Assembly: GCF_949628265.1 (NCBI RefSeq)
Contig: NC_088788.1
Location: forward strand, 124,001 to 188,000
Source: Cloeon dipterum
Lineage: Eukaryota; Arthropoda; Insecta; Ephemeroptera; Baetidae
Reading direction: 5' to 3'
Length of the DNA: 64,000 nucleotides
This document shows, piece by piece, positions 20,601 through 32,700 of the stretch. The translations under genes and the position numbers were made by a program. Under the pieces are notes generated by a model. That model did no database searches. It saw only the letters and a program-made list of their open reading frames with translations, and had not been told where the DNA came from. Within the stretch, counting starts at the first letter, position 1, and every line of letters starts with the position of its first letter.

Positions 20601-21089
20601 ATAAGAGAGCGTTACAGCTGCGTCGTTTTTAAGCTCTAGTTTAAACATAGAAAATTATAAAAAAAAAGTTTTTTATAGATTTCATGTTTCCATTTTATGA
20701 CTCTTTCGCACCTCAAGCATCAACGAAAATAAAAGGAAATCTCTCAATGACGGCAGCTGAAATTTTATCTGAATCTGCAAAATGTTGTGACACAAACCGT
20801 CCAACATGACTGTTATGCTTTGCTGCACAAAACCACATGAAATTGTCAGCTGTTGCTGGAAGACAATGAAGTCTTTGTGGACCGCAAGAAGCGGCGAGAT
20901 GAGTCGTGTTGCGGGCATTGTCAAAGCGACTCAAAGAGAAAAGGAGCGATTTCGGCTGCGTGTAGTGTGGATGTGTGTGCGGGAATAAGCTCGGCGGCGA
21001 GTTGTCTGACTGCGAGTGAGTGGCGCTGGCGGGCCGGGGTGCTCCGCTCCTCTCGGCTCGGCTCCGCTCCTCGGCGCCGCGCTCCGTTC
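17635..21089. other. PI4KA 5' UTR/promoter and intergenic region
   Basis: The first few hundred bases must hold the PI4KA leader and promoter: a CTG-repeat tract at 17641-17659 lies just before the start codon. CpG-rich patches occur near 17780-17950 and 18500-18900. The rest is A/T-rich and without coding signal. A three-fold GGGTCT tandem lies at about 19559-19578. An open frame of 159 codons at 18655-19134 has no family signature or convincing splice context. Confidence 0.5.
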
Positions 21090-21313
21090 AGTCCACCTCG
21101 AGCAGTCCAAGGCGAAGCAAGAGGCGCGTCCGCGCGCCGCTCCCCTGACTCAATTATTCACAGCCTCTGCCCGACTCTGACACTGACTGACAGTGACTGT
21201 TTCCCGTGCTAATCACGCAGACGTGCGTTTCCCACCCACCCACCGACGACCAGATCGCTTTTTTGCGCCAAACTTTGCGCGCACACCACCGCCGATCATC
21301 TCTCCTCTGGGAG
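21090..21313 (+). other. Possible non-coding first exon of a + strand gene
   Basis: A CpG-rich block rises from about 20930. It has an arthropod initiator-like TCAGTC at 21088-21093 and ends in a consensus donor GAG|GTAAGA at 21313/21314. No good coding frame is present. This is the usual look of a TATA-less promoter with a 5' UTR exon. I infer that it may splice to the exon at 49506, about 28 kb away. A second donor-like site GAG|GTAATT lies near 21396, so the end is not certain. Confidence 0.35.
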
Positions 21314-22591
21314 GTAAGAAAGAAAAACATTTTCTACTCTCTCCGGCTCGTCACTTTTCCGTCGCACTCTCGCGCCTAGCACTTTTTGTTCCGAGAGGTA
21401 ATTTATTTCACGCGCTCCAGGAGCAGTCTATTCACTATTCAGAGTTTTCAACTCTTCCACAATCAATTTATATGACTTAAGAAATGTCAACGTGAGATAA
21501 TCTTAAAGCCCGCCGGCACCGGATTACAACTGAACAGTGATTTTGAAAATTAATTAATTATTTTTTCTGAGATGCTACCAGCAGTAAATTTTTAATTCAA
21601 GACTCATAACTTGTTATTGTAGTGTATGAACCTGATTTTGCATTGTAGTAAAATTCAAAATAGAAAAAAATTAACAAGGGAAATCTCGTAGGTCTGTTTT
21701 CAATTGATCAAATTCGTGTAGCCTATTGCGTAATGAGAGTGAATGAAGTTCAGAGGTCCACATTTTTCGAGTTGATACTACTTCAAGCATTTTTTCGAGG
21801 TTAATAAAAAAATCAAATATCTCAAAATTGACTTAAAAATACCTGTTTCAGCACACTTTAGGGTAATTTTCGTTTATTATTTAACTTTGATGGGACAAAT
21901 AGGTCATTGGCTCAGTTTTTACATTTGCAGTTTTTAAGCTCTATATGTAATTTATTTTAAAGACTTTTATCATCCTGATAAATTTTCAAAAATGTTTTTT
22001 CTTAACACAAAATTTTAATATTAAGAACTGACGCAGTTAAAAAGGGTGTTCCAAAAATTTAAAGTTAATGAATCACCGAAATACTCAAATATCACTTGGA
22101 CACTCCTAAGCCTAGGAATGACGAGGCAATGCGAGGCAACGGGCTGGTCAAACTCATTCAGCCGATTTCAATGCTTCTTGTCTGCGACCTGAGGCAGCGT
22201 TTGAAAATTGCACATATGAAAGTTAAAATCAGTTTCGAGTGATGGATGAGTGCACGCGGACGTCACAATGCACATGCACTCGCGCGATGTGTTGGCAATG
22301 TCATTTGGCGTGCTGCATCGCGCAGCACACAGCGCCGCGATATTAATAATAAAAATGTGCAGGCAGCCGCGCGAGTGCAAAATGCAATATAACTGAATTT
22401 CATCCGCGTGCTGATTAATTCCGCGCGCTGCATGTGCAGTCAAATCTGGGCCAATCTGCATTATAATTAATTTCAGCAATGACATTATTATTTGGCGCGG
22501 TGGCGAATTGCGCGCCGACCGGGCTCTCACTTCGATTCAATTAGCAATGCAAATCGAGTTATTATATTACTGCACACACACACCGCCAGTA

Positions 22592-22615
22592 GCAGCAGCA
22601 GCAGCAGCGGCAGCC
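22592..22615. repeat. CAG/CGG trinucleotide run
   Basis: Short AGC-type trinucleotide run in non-coding sequence, directly after a CA run. Confidence 0.6.
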
Positions 22616-23995
22616 GATGTTTAGTCTAATAGTTGTAACTCATCGCAATTCATATCATCATCGCTTTACTGGAGGAGCAAACCCTTTGCTCGTTTTCTGC
22701 GATTCGAATTATGCGGTGCATCATGTTCACTGCTCTGTCTGTGTGTGCGGCACAGTCGAACAAATGCTGAGCAGCAATCATTTCATTCCATTCACGCGAT
22801 TATGCACGCGAGAACAGAGCCAGCGCATGTCATTATCACGACTGCTATTTTCAAACGACACTTTAATTTATTGCAAATCACATTTCAAATTTGCACGATC
22901 GGTTCATGTCATTCCCAGCCGCTCTTGTCACTGCTGGGAAATGAGTTTTGCTAAGTCGATCTCTTATTACGTGAAAAGAAAATCGATTTGATGAGCCCTA
23001 TTACTTATTACATATCCGGCTGTCATATTGAACTCGTCATTGGTTGAGTCTTGATCAGCCATTTCCAGCCCACGAGCATCAATTTTATCCATAATTTAAA
23101 TTACCAATGTTGCTCTTTTTCTCTGATTTTGAGAAACTAAGATAAGGTTCGGAAAGTTAATTTTTTTATGCAAATAACAATGTTTTCGAGATAGAATCAT
23201 TTTTTAATTTCAATTCGGCAGGTTTCAAAATTGTTTTATTTCTAGTTTCAAAAACTACGGACACGTCCCATTTATAGTTTTCAGATATAGTTACTTTTGC
23301 CTAAAAATATTAATTGCAATATTTAATCAAACATTGGCCAAAAATTACAAATATTCAGGAAAAATTTTCTTATTCAAGCAAAATTATTGTTTTTTAAATA
23401 ACCTTAAATTACTTTAATTCAATTATTTTTGATAATTTATTGACCATTCATTCACGAGCTCGTGCTGAAATAAACAGTTCAAAAAATGTAAAATGGTATT
23501 TTGCCAGCTACAATCAACAAATTTGTTACCAAATTTCCTGTGTGAATAGTAATATAAAGCCGTTTGATCCAATTTGGATCCTTTGTTTAAACCTTATTTT
23601 AAACGAGTCAATTGAACTGCATATGAGAGAGAAAATATCGTGGACTCTCCACACGGGCATGCAGCACAGACGATACCTGATACTGCACACCGATATCACG
23701 TTTCCAACTTAACGCGAAGAAGAATCTGCTCAAATGCTTTCATTTTCTCGTAGATAGAAACAAACGTTTTCCTGCAACCTGCCAGCGATTTATTTGACAC
23801 TGAACGCGGCAGTTTTTCAATTTTACGGACAGCCCATTGCGAGTCACAAACCGCGTTTCGTCTCGAAGGAAGTACAAATTGCGGGTTAATTCGCCGAGCC
23901 GCGCGCGGTGTTGGCATCTGCTCGCACGGTGTTATTTTTTTTCCGTGGCCGCAACACGCGAACACCTAATCCCAGCTGCGGCGTGCTGGAAAAAT

Positions 23996-24013
23996 ACACA
24001 CACACACACACAC
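23996..24013. repeat. (AC)9 microsatellite
   Basis: Perfect AC dinucleotide run. Confidence 0.85.
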
Positions 24014-27000
24014 CCGGCAAGGCAAGAAAACGAGAGAGTTACACGGGGCCCGAGGGCAGGAATAAAGAGATGTGGTGGAAAACGCCGTCTCGGGTCTCTC
24101 GGATGGAGAGAAATGTGAAAAAAATGCAGCCGCACGCAAAGTGTTGTCGAGGTGTTATTATGCGTGACGTCAGTCACAGCCATCAGCAGTCGGAAAATAT
24201 ATAGGGAAGCGTTTTGTTTGCTAGATGCGGCGAAATTTGACAAAATTACACACCCTCTCGGATGGGGAGCAGGGGGTTGCTTCCGTGCTAGCTCGCGTGG
24301 AAAGATTCTTATCTGGGGGCAAAAACGAGCCTTGTTTGCAATCGGTCGTGTGTTTCGTTGCTGATTGCTTAATTGCATTGCTTGGAATATAGCCTTTCTT
24401 GTTAAATATTTTGAACTCCGATGGCTTTGATTCAAGTTACTGTTGGGCGGATAAAAATTAAATATTATTTAAGAGAAAAAAATTCACCTTTAATCCTCAC
24501 GCTTTTGCAAACACATCCGCAGTGCAGAAAATGGCAGAGAATTTTGAATTACGGACGGCTCTTTGAAAGTTGCTGTAGGAAAATAAAAATAAAGAAATGC
24601 GCGAACATTTCAAAATTTGAGAGGAAGCTAAATAATTTTTGTACACTTCTAAGTTTTAAAACATTAATAGATAAGCAATTTCAAAGAAGAGCATCCTCAA
24701 TTACTCTAATAATTGCAAAAACCCTTCTCTCGCTGTCGAACAAGATAAAATTCGATATGGAAATATTGCAGAGTGCGCGGCAACGAAAATTAATATTTGG
24801 GATTGAGTTGCAGAGACTTTATGGCGTGAGCGAGCGGTTGATTAAACTGATAATCAGTTTACCGCCGTTCATGGGGCTCAATTAACCTCGGCAGCAGGAA
24901 CAAATTGGCACACATGCCGCCGCGGCTCAATTATCAGGCTGGCGTCCGAAAACGCGAGTGGTGAACGCAGAAACGTGATGCCGCCGCCGCCGCCGCACGC
25001 CGCCACAAAGGGAGGAAATTTATTGCACGTAAATCGTTGCGGAGAAAGTTTGGTTGGCGCGTGTGTTATCACCTTCTTTTCGGCCCGGTGGCCTCAAAAA
25101 ATCGTGTTATCGAGAATGCATGCTAAAGCGAACAGAAATCTTGACACGCAGCGGCGGAGAGACGGAAAAGGAAAAAGAAAACGCGCAGCCCATTAGGCAC
25201 GGCGGTGCGGCAGCAGCTCCAAACACACACACAATAACAATAAAAGCTATGCAAGTGAATGCTGCGCGATTGTTAAGCGGCCTCCGAGATTGCCGGGATT
25301 CGTTTAATTGCGCCCGGTTGTTCGAGTTTCGGCCTGATCCGGTTTCCCTCTTGTCGATTTTATTGCTACTTTGTCCCCGGCTGATTAATTCGGGCCGATT
25401 AAGGCCGCGTGGGAGCTTTTAAGTGTGGTCAGGACGAGGAGGAAATGCTTATTGATTGCAGGCCGGCCGTCCGTCCGACCGGCAACAAAGAGCCGCTCTC
25501 TATTAAGGTGGAGTGCAGATTGAGATTAAACAACCTTTTGAATATTTTATCGAGTTTGCGGGCAAAGTGCGCGCCGTGCAAAAATAGCTGATCGGATATT
25601 TCTCGTCGCTCAAGTGGATAAGAGAGGCTTTGAGCGAGTGCAAATATTGCGGATACGATCGCTGCGCTGTGCTTATTTTTAGATGCGAAACGTGAGCGAT
25701 AAGCCACTCTTATTCGGCAGGCTTCTCATTGCTAAATTACTTTCCTCCTCTCTCGCCAAACCAAACGCAAGACAAGTGGTCTCTCGTCCTTATTTATTCA
25801 CAACGAGTATTTCAAGACATAATCAAAAGTTTTAAATTAGCTTTTTTATCAACAACTTTTCATAATTTTTAGCGTCCAACGAGCTTGTGCTAACAAAGTG
25901 AAACTTTCCTTATTTAGACACGCGGAGCTGCCAGAACTAAGGCTGTGTAGGTTTTCTTCGCTTTGTGTTACATTACAGTAAAACTTGATACATTGACCAT
26001 TATTTTTTTAAGAATAAAACCATAATTGTAAGGAATTTGTGCTAGATCAATTTCGAAATATTTTCTACTGGAGTGGGGAACACCAAAAGAACAACATCTG
26101 ACTAGATAATTTAAACAAGTTTTTTTAGATTTGTTGAATTTGTATTGCCTGTGGTAGCAAATTTCCTATTTACCGATTCACAAATCTTTGGAAATAAGTG
26201 CCATCTCTCAAAAAAGTTTCAGGTTAGTTTTAAAATCTTAAGTATAGTTAGCCGCTTTCACCCGCCATCACGCGATTTTTTTGTCATGAATTCGGGCCGA
26301 CACAACTGCTGGTGCTGGGCATTATAAAACGACGACGATCTCAACGAGAAATGTCCGAATTTTGCTCTTTTAAGTCCGAGTGGTGCTGTTTGAGTTTCTG
26401 GAAGTGTCCTAGCCACGCAGATTCTGGCACATGATGAGGAGGCAAAATCAGCAATTTTAAAACGAATTTAGCACATAACGTGCTTTGAAAAGGAAGCAGC
26501 AGTCGCTGGCGGAGCTTTAAAATCATTAGCGCGCAGCCTTTGACTCGAATGTCAGGCAGCGAAAGAGTCGCGCGCGCGGGCGGGCGGGCGGGCGGCACAA
26601 ACCGAAATTTAATAACTCATATGTGTATAATATTATGTATGCTGGCGTTGTAACGAGGACAAAAGTATAATTTGGTCCTGCGCTGGATGCACGTCTGAAT
26701 ATTTATGCTGCTGCTGCTGTGTCGCTAGTGTGACGGCTTTAAAAAGATCAAAGACGCGCTCGCGAGCAAGGGTTGCGCGCGTTTCATTAGATCAACAAGG
26801 CGGCTTGCATGTGACTCTGTTTGCAAAGGTCACGGAAACGAGGTCAACAGTTCGCTGGCTGGCGCAAGGAACAAAGTAAGTGATTCAATTAGCAAAAGCA
26901 ATGCGCGCGCGGTAATTATGTTAAGTATGCATCTCGTCAGCGGGTAATGCTTCAGCAGTTTTAATAATCGAGAGCAGCCGCGAGGGCGCAAAGATAACTT

Positions 27001-29103
27001 GGTTATGCATTAATATCTGGTTGGAAAGCATTACCGCTGTCAGCGCGATTAAAATGCTCGTGTGGCCGCGCGCAGACCGACTATCGCAGTGACCAACCGA
27101 CTCGCATTGTGAGGAAACGCAATACACATTTTGCTTCGAGGCGGGTTTGCGAGCTCGGCAAAATACGAGCAGCTGTAAATAGGACAACACGTTTAAATTC
27201 CGGTGCTAAAAGGGTTCAAAACGAAAGTCGCTCTTTCGACTCGTCGTTGGGGTGGCGACTTAAATATTTTTCAAAGTGCGCCGTCACGCCGACTGGCTTG
27301 TGTTTATAGTGCGAAAAGTGAGTTAGCTAAAACAAGCAAGCATAAATATAAAGTCCATTGAAAAGCGACGACCTGCTGATGTATTGTAAAAATATCTCAT
27401 TTAAAACGCTGGCGCGCTCGGATGAAATGACGTTTCTTCTATCCATTATAAAGTTGACGATTTTGCATGAAATTTTTAGGGCGAAGTAAGAAATAATCCA
27501 AACAGCATTTTTGGCCCCGAATTTTCCCAAACTTTTCGAGTAAATGTCAACTTTGAGGTAAATTTGCCTAAATTTAAAATGACTCTTCCAACAAAAAGCT
27601 ATTAATGATGGGCAGCGACTTCCGGCAAGCCTTTTAATGACGTGCGAATAGCTGGATCGATTATTAAAATGTTAAACGCATGCCGAATTTTTCTCAACCA
27701 CTCGACTATTAAAATTTCATCAAAACTCGATGTTATAAATTGATTTTTTTTAAATTTTAGTGCTTATATAGCCAAAACATTTGCTAAAAACTTCATTTAG
27801 TTATTTCAATACGCGTTTTGTGTAATGCAGCCCGATGCACATGCACATGCTCTTGTTCGCAACAACTCGGCTGGTGCCTAGCTGGTGCACTGCGATATAA
27901 ACAAGAAAAAAGCTCATGCCTTATGGAGGAATTTTGGGCAGGGATTTTTCAGGGCAAAAACTGTGGCTTGAGCTTGAGATTGCATTTAGACCATATTTTA
28001 ATGGTGGCGAGTGGATTTTCCGATCTAACGCAGTGCATAAACGTGTTAAGCTTAAATAGCCTTAGATTTTATTTTGGGATGTCATAATCATGGTCTCTCG
28101 TCTTTGACTCGCCGCCGCTCTGCCCTGCTCACAAAGTCCAGCTCTGCTTTTCCCCACTTCTTCCCCGCCTCTTCCCCACTGTGCCTGTTGCCAAAATTGC
28201 CAATTTTCCAGCCATTTGCTTGCTTTACCAGTTAAGCGTTAAGCTGTTAATGCAAAGCATAGACTCAGGTTAAGTGAGTGGATTTGGACCCTAGTTACTC
28301 GATAGTTGGTAAACTGTAGAATTTGCTTTGTTGTCGGTGCAAGTGCAAGTGTTAATGATAAGCAAACAGTGCTGATGGAATGTCGTCGGTTGCTGCGTCG
28401 ACATTCCTTCATAGTTGGAAGGCGGTCGCAGTCGCCAGACTCGCCAGTGCCTGCTTTTTTCCTTTCCTCATCCTTTCGGCTGAATTTTGAACACTTTTGG
28501 ACCCGGTGTTGGCTCGTTGTTCGATGAAATAAGGTAAGAGCTTTCCGAAAATAACATTAATTTTCCTCAATATCGTTTGTGTGAACCGCAAAAGACAAAA
28601 TTGTGTGGCGAAATGTTCCAATTTTAAACGTTCTGCACACCAGTTATTTTACCTTCAACTCGTGACTGTGCTATATGTATGCATCGCACACAAATTTTAA
28701 TCACACCGCATGAAAGCTGAATACATGCTCTTTTTACTGGTACAATGTTTGGTGTTGGTCGCCGCTGAAAAATCCCAGTTTTACATATAATGTCATATTG
28801 CCAAAATTCTGGGAGAGCGGCTATGTTTGTTTACGTTGGGTTGCTTCATTATTTCCAGATTGGCTTGAGTTTGATTCGAGTGGCACGGATGTAAAGCTTG
28901 GCACGGAAACTTTTAAATCTCTGTATGATTTTTGTTTGCTAAACAATAGCAATGGAATTAATTAAGATGCGTATTACATATAACAAGAAGCTGCGTGAAT
29001 CCCTGCAATAAACGTGGATATCAGAGGGATAAATTTAATAATGATTTCTTTCGGACGTCCGATTCCTCTCTGGAAGAAATTCTTTCCTTTTTTTTTAAAA
29101 AAA

Positions 29104-29141
29104 ATATTATTTTCATTAACATAAGTTAATGAAAATAATAT
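29104..29141. repeat. Perfect 17-bp inverted repeat, 4-base loop
   Basis: Left arm ATATTATTTTCATTAAC (29104-29120) is exactly complementary to the right arm at 29125-29141, with loop ATAA. It is A/T-rich and lies next to poly-T and poly-A runs at 29089-29104. Confidence 0.9.
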
Positions 29142-29756
29142 GAAGTTAAAGTTCAGTGGAAATGCAAAGCGTCAAGCCGACCACCGACGACATGGATTTT
29201 TTGTGCCTTTTTCTTGATGAAATTCAAGCCTGGAAAGACGATATTTTGGGTCGAAACGAGCGAAAATAAAAATTGGAATGAAGTTCGACGACTGTAATTA
29301 ATTTTCGGCATTATATCTGTGCTTGTCGGTCACAAGTTGTACCTAAAGTAACCTGATTTGGATGAGAAGCGACGTTAAAAAATTACGAGGATTCCAATTC
29401 CGATCGTCTTACAGTCTCGGCAATCCGGAAAAAAGATTTATCCCTTTTTTAGTATTTATATGCTTATTTATTCTTGCAGTCAATACAGTTTAATTTTTCT
29501 TATTGGCATGCAGTCTTTTTAAATGTAGTTAAATTTTACTTTTTGTTAGCATCAAATTGATTTAAGAATTTTGCTGTTTACTTAAGACTCCGGTGTCTTA
29601 CGGCGCAACATTATTGAAAATTTAAACGTTAGAAGTTTGACAGGCTGGATAGTTTATTTTTGCAGAGTGACAATGCTGGTGTGCCGATCAATGGCTGGCT
29701 GGCCGGCCGGCCGGAATTCTCACGCGTATATGCGTATTTGCAGGGGTGGTGCGCGG

Positions 29757-29776
29757 AGGGAGGGAGGGAGGGAGGA
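29757..29776 (+). repeat. (GGGA)n tract, G-quadruplex-type motif
   Basis: Four G3 runs separated by single A, which meets the usual G-quadruplex rule. Confidence 0.7.
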
Positions 29777-32700
29777 AGGCGCTCTTTGTCCGAAATTACA
29801 TTCGTTTCAAGTCATAAACGCGGCATTCAAAAGAGGCATAAAAGCGCATGGTGGATTTGGAAGAAAGGCGCCCTCGACGAATAATAAAGCGCCACTTTAT
29901 TGGTCAGTGAAAAAAAGTGTGTTCTGTGTGTGTGTGTGTGTTTGCACGGGCTGGAAGCTGGAAATGAAGAATCTGCGGGACAAGTGAGCCGGCCTATATA
30001 TTCGCGATCGGACATAAATCTTGCAGCTGCAAAAAGCGTTTGACGCCGAATAAAGGGCTGAGCCGGCTTTATTGTCGCGCGCAGCGCAGCGCAGGCAAAA
30101 CAGCCGCAGCTTTTCAAGTCGCTCCATTGCATATATATACGGTGTGTAGTGTTGCACGCCAGAAAATGTCCAGCGAACAAAAGTCGCATAACGGCGGCTG
30201 AAAGAAAAGTTGCGTTTTAATGCGGCCGTGTGCAGTGCAGTGCACTCACCAAAGCGCGCGCCCTATGATACGCAGAGATAATAAATTATGACTTGTCTGC
30301 GCGCGATAGCGCATGCTTTGTTTAATCCAATTCGTCCGCCACCGAGATATGCGCCCTTTGCAGTAATTTACAGCGGGATTTGTCAAACTTTCAAGGGAGG
30401 GGGTGCTTGTTCCAAACTTATTTGCCTCCGTCATAACTCGGAGCATTATTTTCGAATATGCGCGGTGGTAATCAAAGTTTATTTTTAGACCATTCTTCCA
30501 AATTTTACGGTAGATTGAAAGTTAATGACTTTTTAAGATTTTCTCAAGTCTGTAATGATTTAATATTCGTGGTGATTACAAGACACGAGAGCCCGTTTTC
30601 AGGCATGCCACATAATTTGTGGCTTTCGATGTGATTCGGGTTTCGCGTGTCACGAAATTAGTGCCCACGCAAAAGCAAAGATTTGCATCATTCACGCGAG
30701 AATGCGTAGCACTTTCCTCAAACGCGATAAAAATACAAATTTGTATGTGCACGAGCGTTTGATGTCTCGAAATGCTCCCGCTATATTTGCAGTTTCCCAT
30801 TTGTTTGGCAATTGATATGCGTAAACACTCGAATACGCACGGTATATCGTAAAAATTGATCGAGAGCGGATGAAATTTTCAAATTAAAAAGCTCTCTGGC
30901 GTCGCAAAGCAAACTCGCGGGCGTCACGGGAAACTGCAAAAATATAATTTGGTTTTCACCTGTTCCGCACGAGACCGTCAAATGTAACGACACGCCCCAT
31001 CCATCCGCACGGATAAAATTTCACGAGAGGAACAAGACCGCGCGCGAGTGAAAAAAGAAGAACAATGCCTTGTGCGGCGGCGGACGCGCATGTGGAAGAA
31101 TTCGCTGCCGTGCTCATCATTGTTCGATCGAGTTTCGTTTCGTGCGGATATACGCGCGTCAGATTACGCGAATACACCCACTGGATCATGTTGCAGCAGC
31201 GCTTCTGGTTATCTTTTACCAAGAGGCGGGCACCCACCCACCCACCGATAACATGCAGCGCGTAAACAGCTTCTCAATTATTTGGATCGGTTTTCATCGT
31301 ATTTTTATTCTCTATTACAGCCTGGGGTTCATCAAACAATTTAGGATTTTGTTGTTCATGTCCGGCAGCCAATCTGGGCATAGCAAATTGCGGTCAATGA
31401 GTGTGCAGTGTGTGTTTTATCGATTGCATACGAATGTAGTGAGGCTGCAGATTGGAGAATGCACGCAAGCGGCGTGAGAAACGCAGGATATCGGCTGGCG
31501 GCGTGGCGGCAGCGGCGGCATGCAAGGCTAATGAGTTTCCAAGGGTGCTTCGACTTCGCCAGAACAGAGCACTTAATTCTCAAACAGGCACTCACGACAC
31601 GACTAATTAATTAATTAGCGCCCATCAAAAGTGACATCATGTTTGCACTCGACGCGGCTAATTATTTGCTCGCGCAGAGAGCGCAGTCGATCATGAAATA
31701 TGCGCAATTCGCTCGCAGTCTTTCGTCTTCCGTCTGCAGCGTAGAGGTGCGCGACGAGTTAGGGGTTGGTGATGATGGATGGCGCTTGCGAATGGCGTCC
31801 CCCGGGCCTAAATTCATCATGAATATCAAATTCAACTATTTTCACGGGCTGTGCAAATTGGCTCTGTTTACCGCCGCCGCATTAATACATTCGAGCAGAT
31901 GCGCCGCCGACGGCGGCTGCCGGCTGCTGATATGCAAATTATCCCCCGAAAGCCGCGCCACCCGACCCGAATCGGCACCAGGTGCAGCGCGCGCGCCGAT
32001 TCTTTCCCGATAATTTGTCGAGAAACTCTGCTCGTTGACATTCCGCGAAATGATTCGAGTCGGAAAGTGTCGGCATGCAAATGACTGACGACCGAGCGGG
32101 ATCAAAGGACCGGGCAGACGACTGGCCGGATAAATAGTCTGAAAGCGTCTCACTCAAAGTTGTTATAAACAAAGTGGCGAGGAGCGAGCAGGAGGATGAG
32201 GAAATATTCCATTTTTCTCGCATCACACTTTATATGACTGGAGTCGCCGGCTCAAATATATAGTTCTTCCGTCTTTGCGGGATTTTGCGCGTAAGAGGCG
32301 ATAGAATTTTATCGGCCCACTTTTGTTCTTCCTCCCTCATCCACCCGCCCGTCCGCCCGCACGCATTCTAAAAGCCGTGACGTCAATATTCGGTGCTTTC
32401 TTTTCGGCTCTCGGGCACAATAAGGCAAAACACACACACGCACACACAAACTCGACAGAGCACTTCGGCAGTGTGTGTGATGGGCAAAGAATTCGAGAAG
32501 AACATTCTGATTCGCGGTCGGAATATGTGATGAGCGAGGCGAGAGTTAGTGTCGGCAAAAGTTTGCCGCTTCTTCAAACAGATTTGGCCTCCGGCAAAAA
32601 ACGAATAAAGATCTTTCATTTTTGCTCTCAGCGCGTTTTTTCACTTCCTGCTTGCATATTTAACCAAGCCATTAGCGACTCTTGGCTAAATTGCCGCGCG

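Noticed and set aside
28306..28532. Alternative first exon ending at AAG|GTAAGAG (28533)
   Set aside because: The donor is good, but there is no promoter motif, acceptor or coding support that I can defend.
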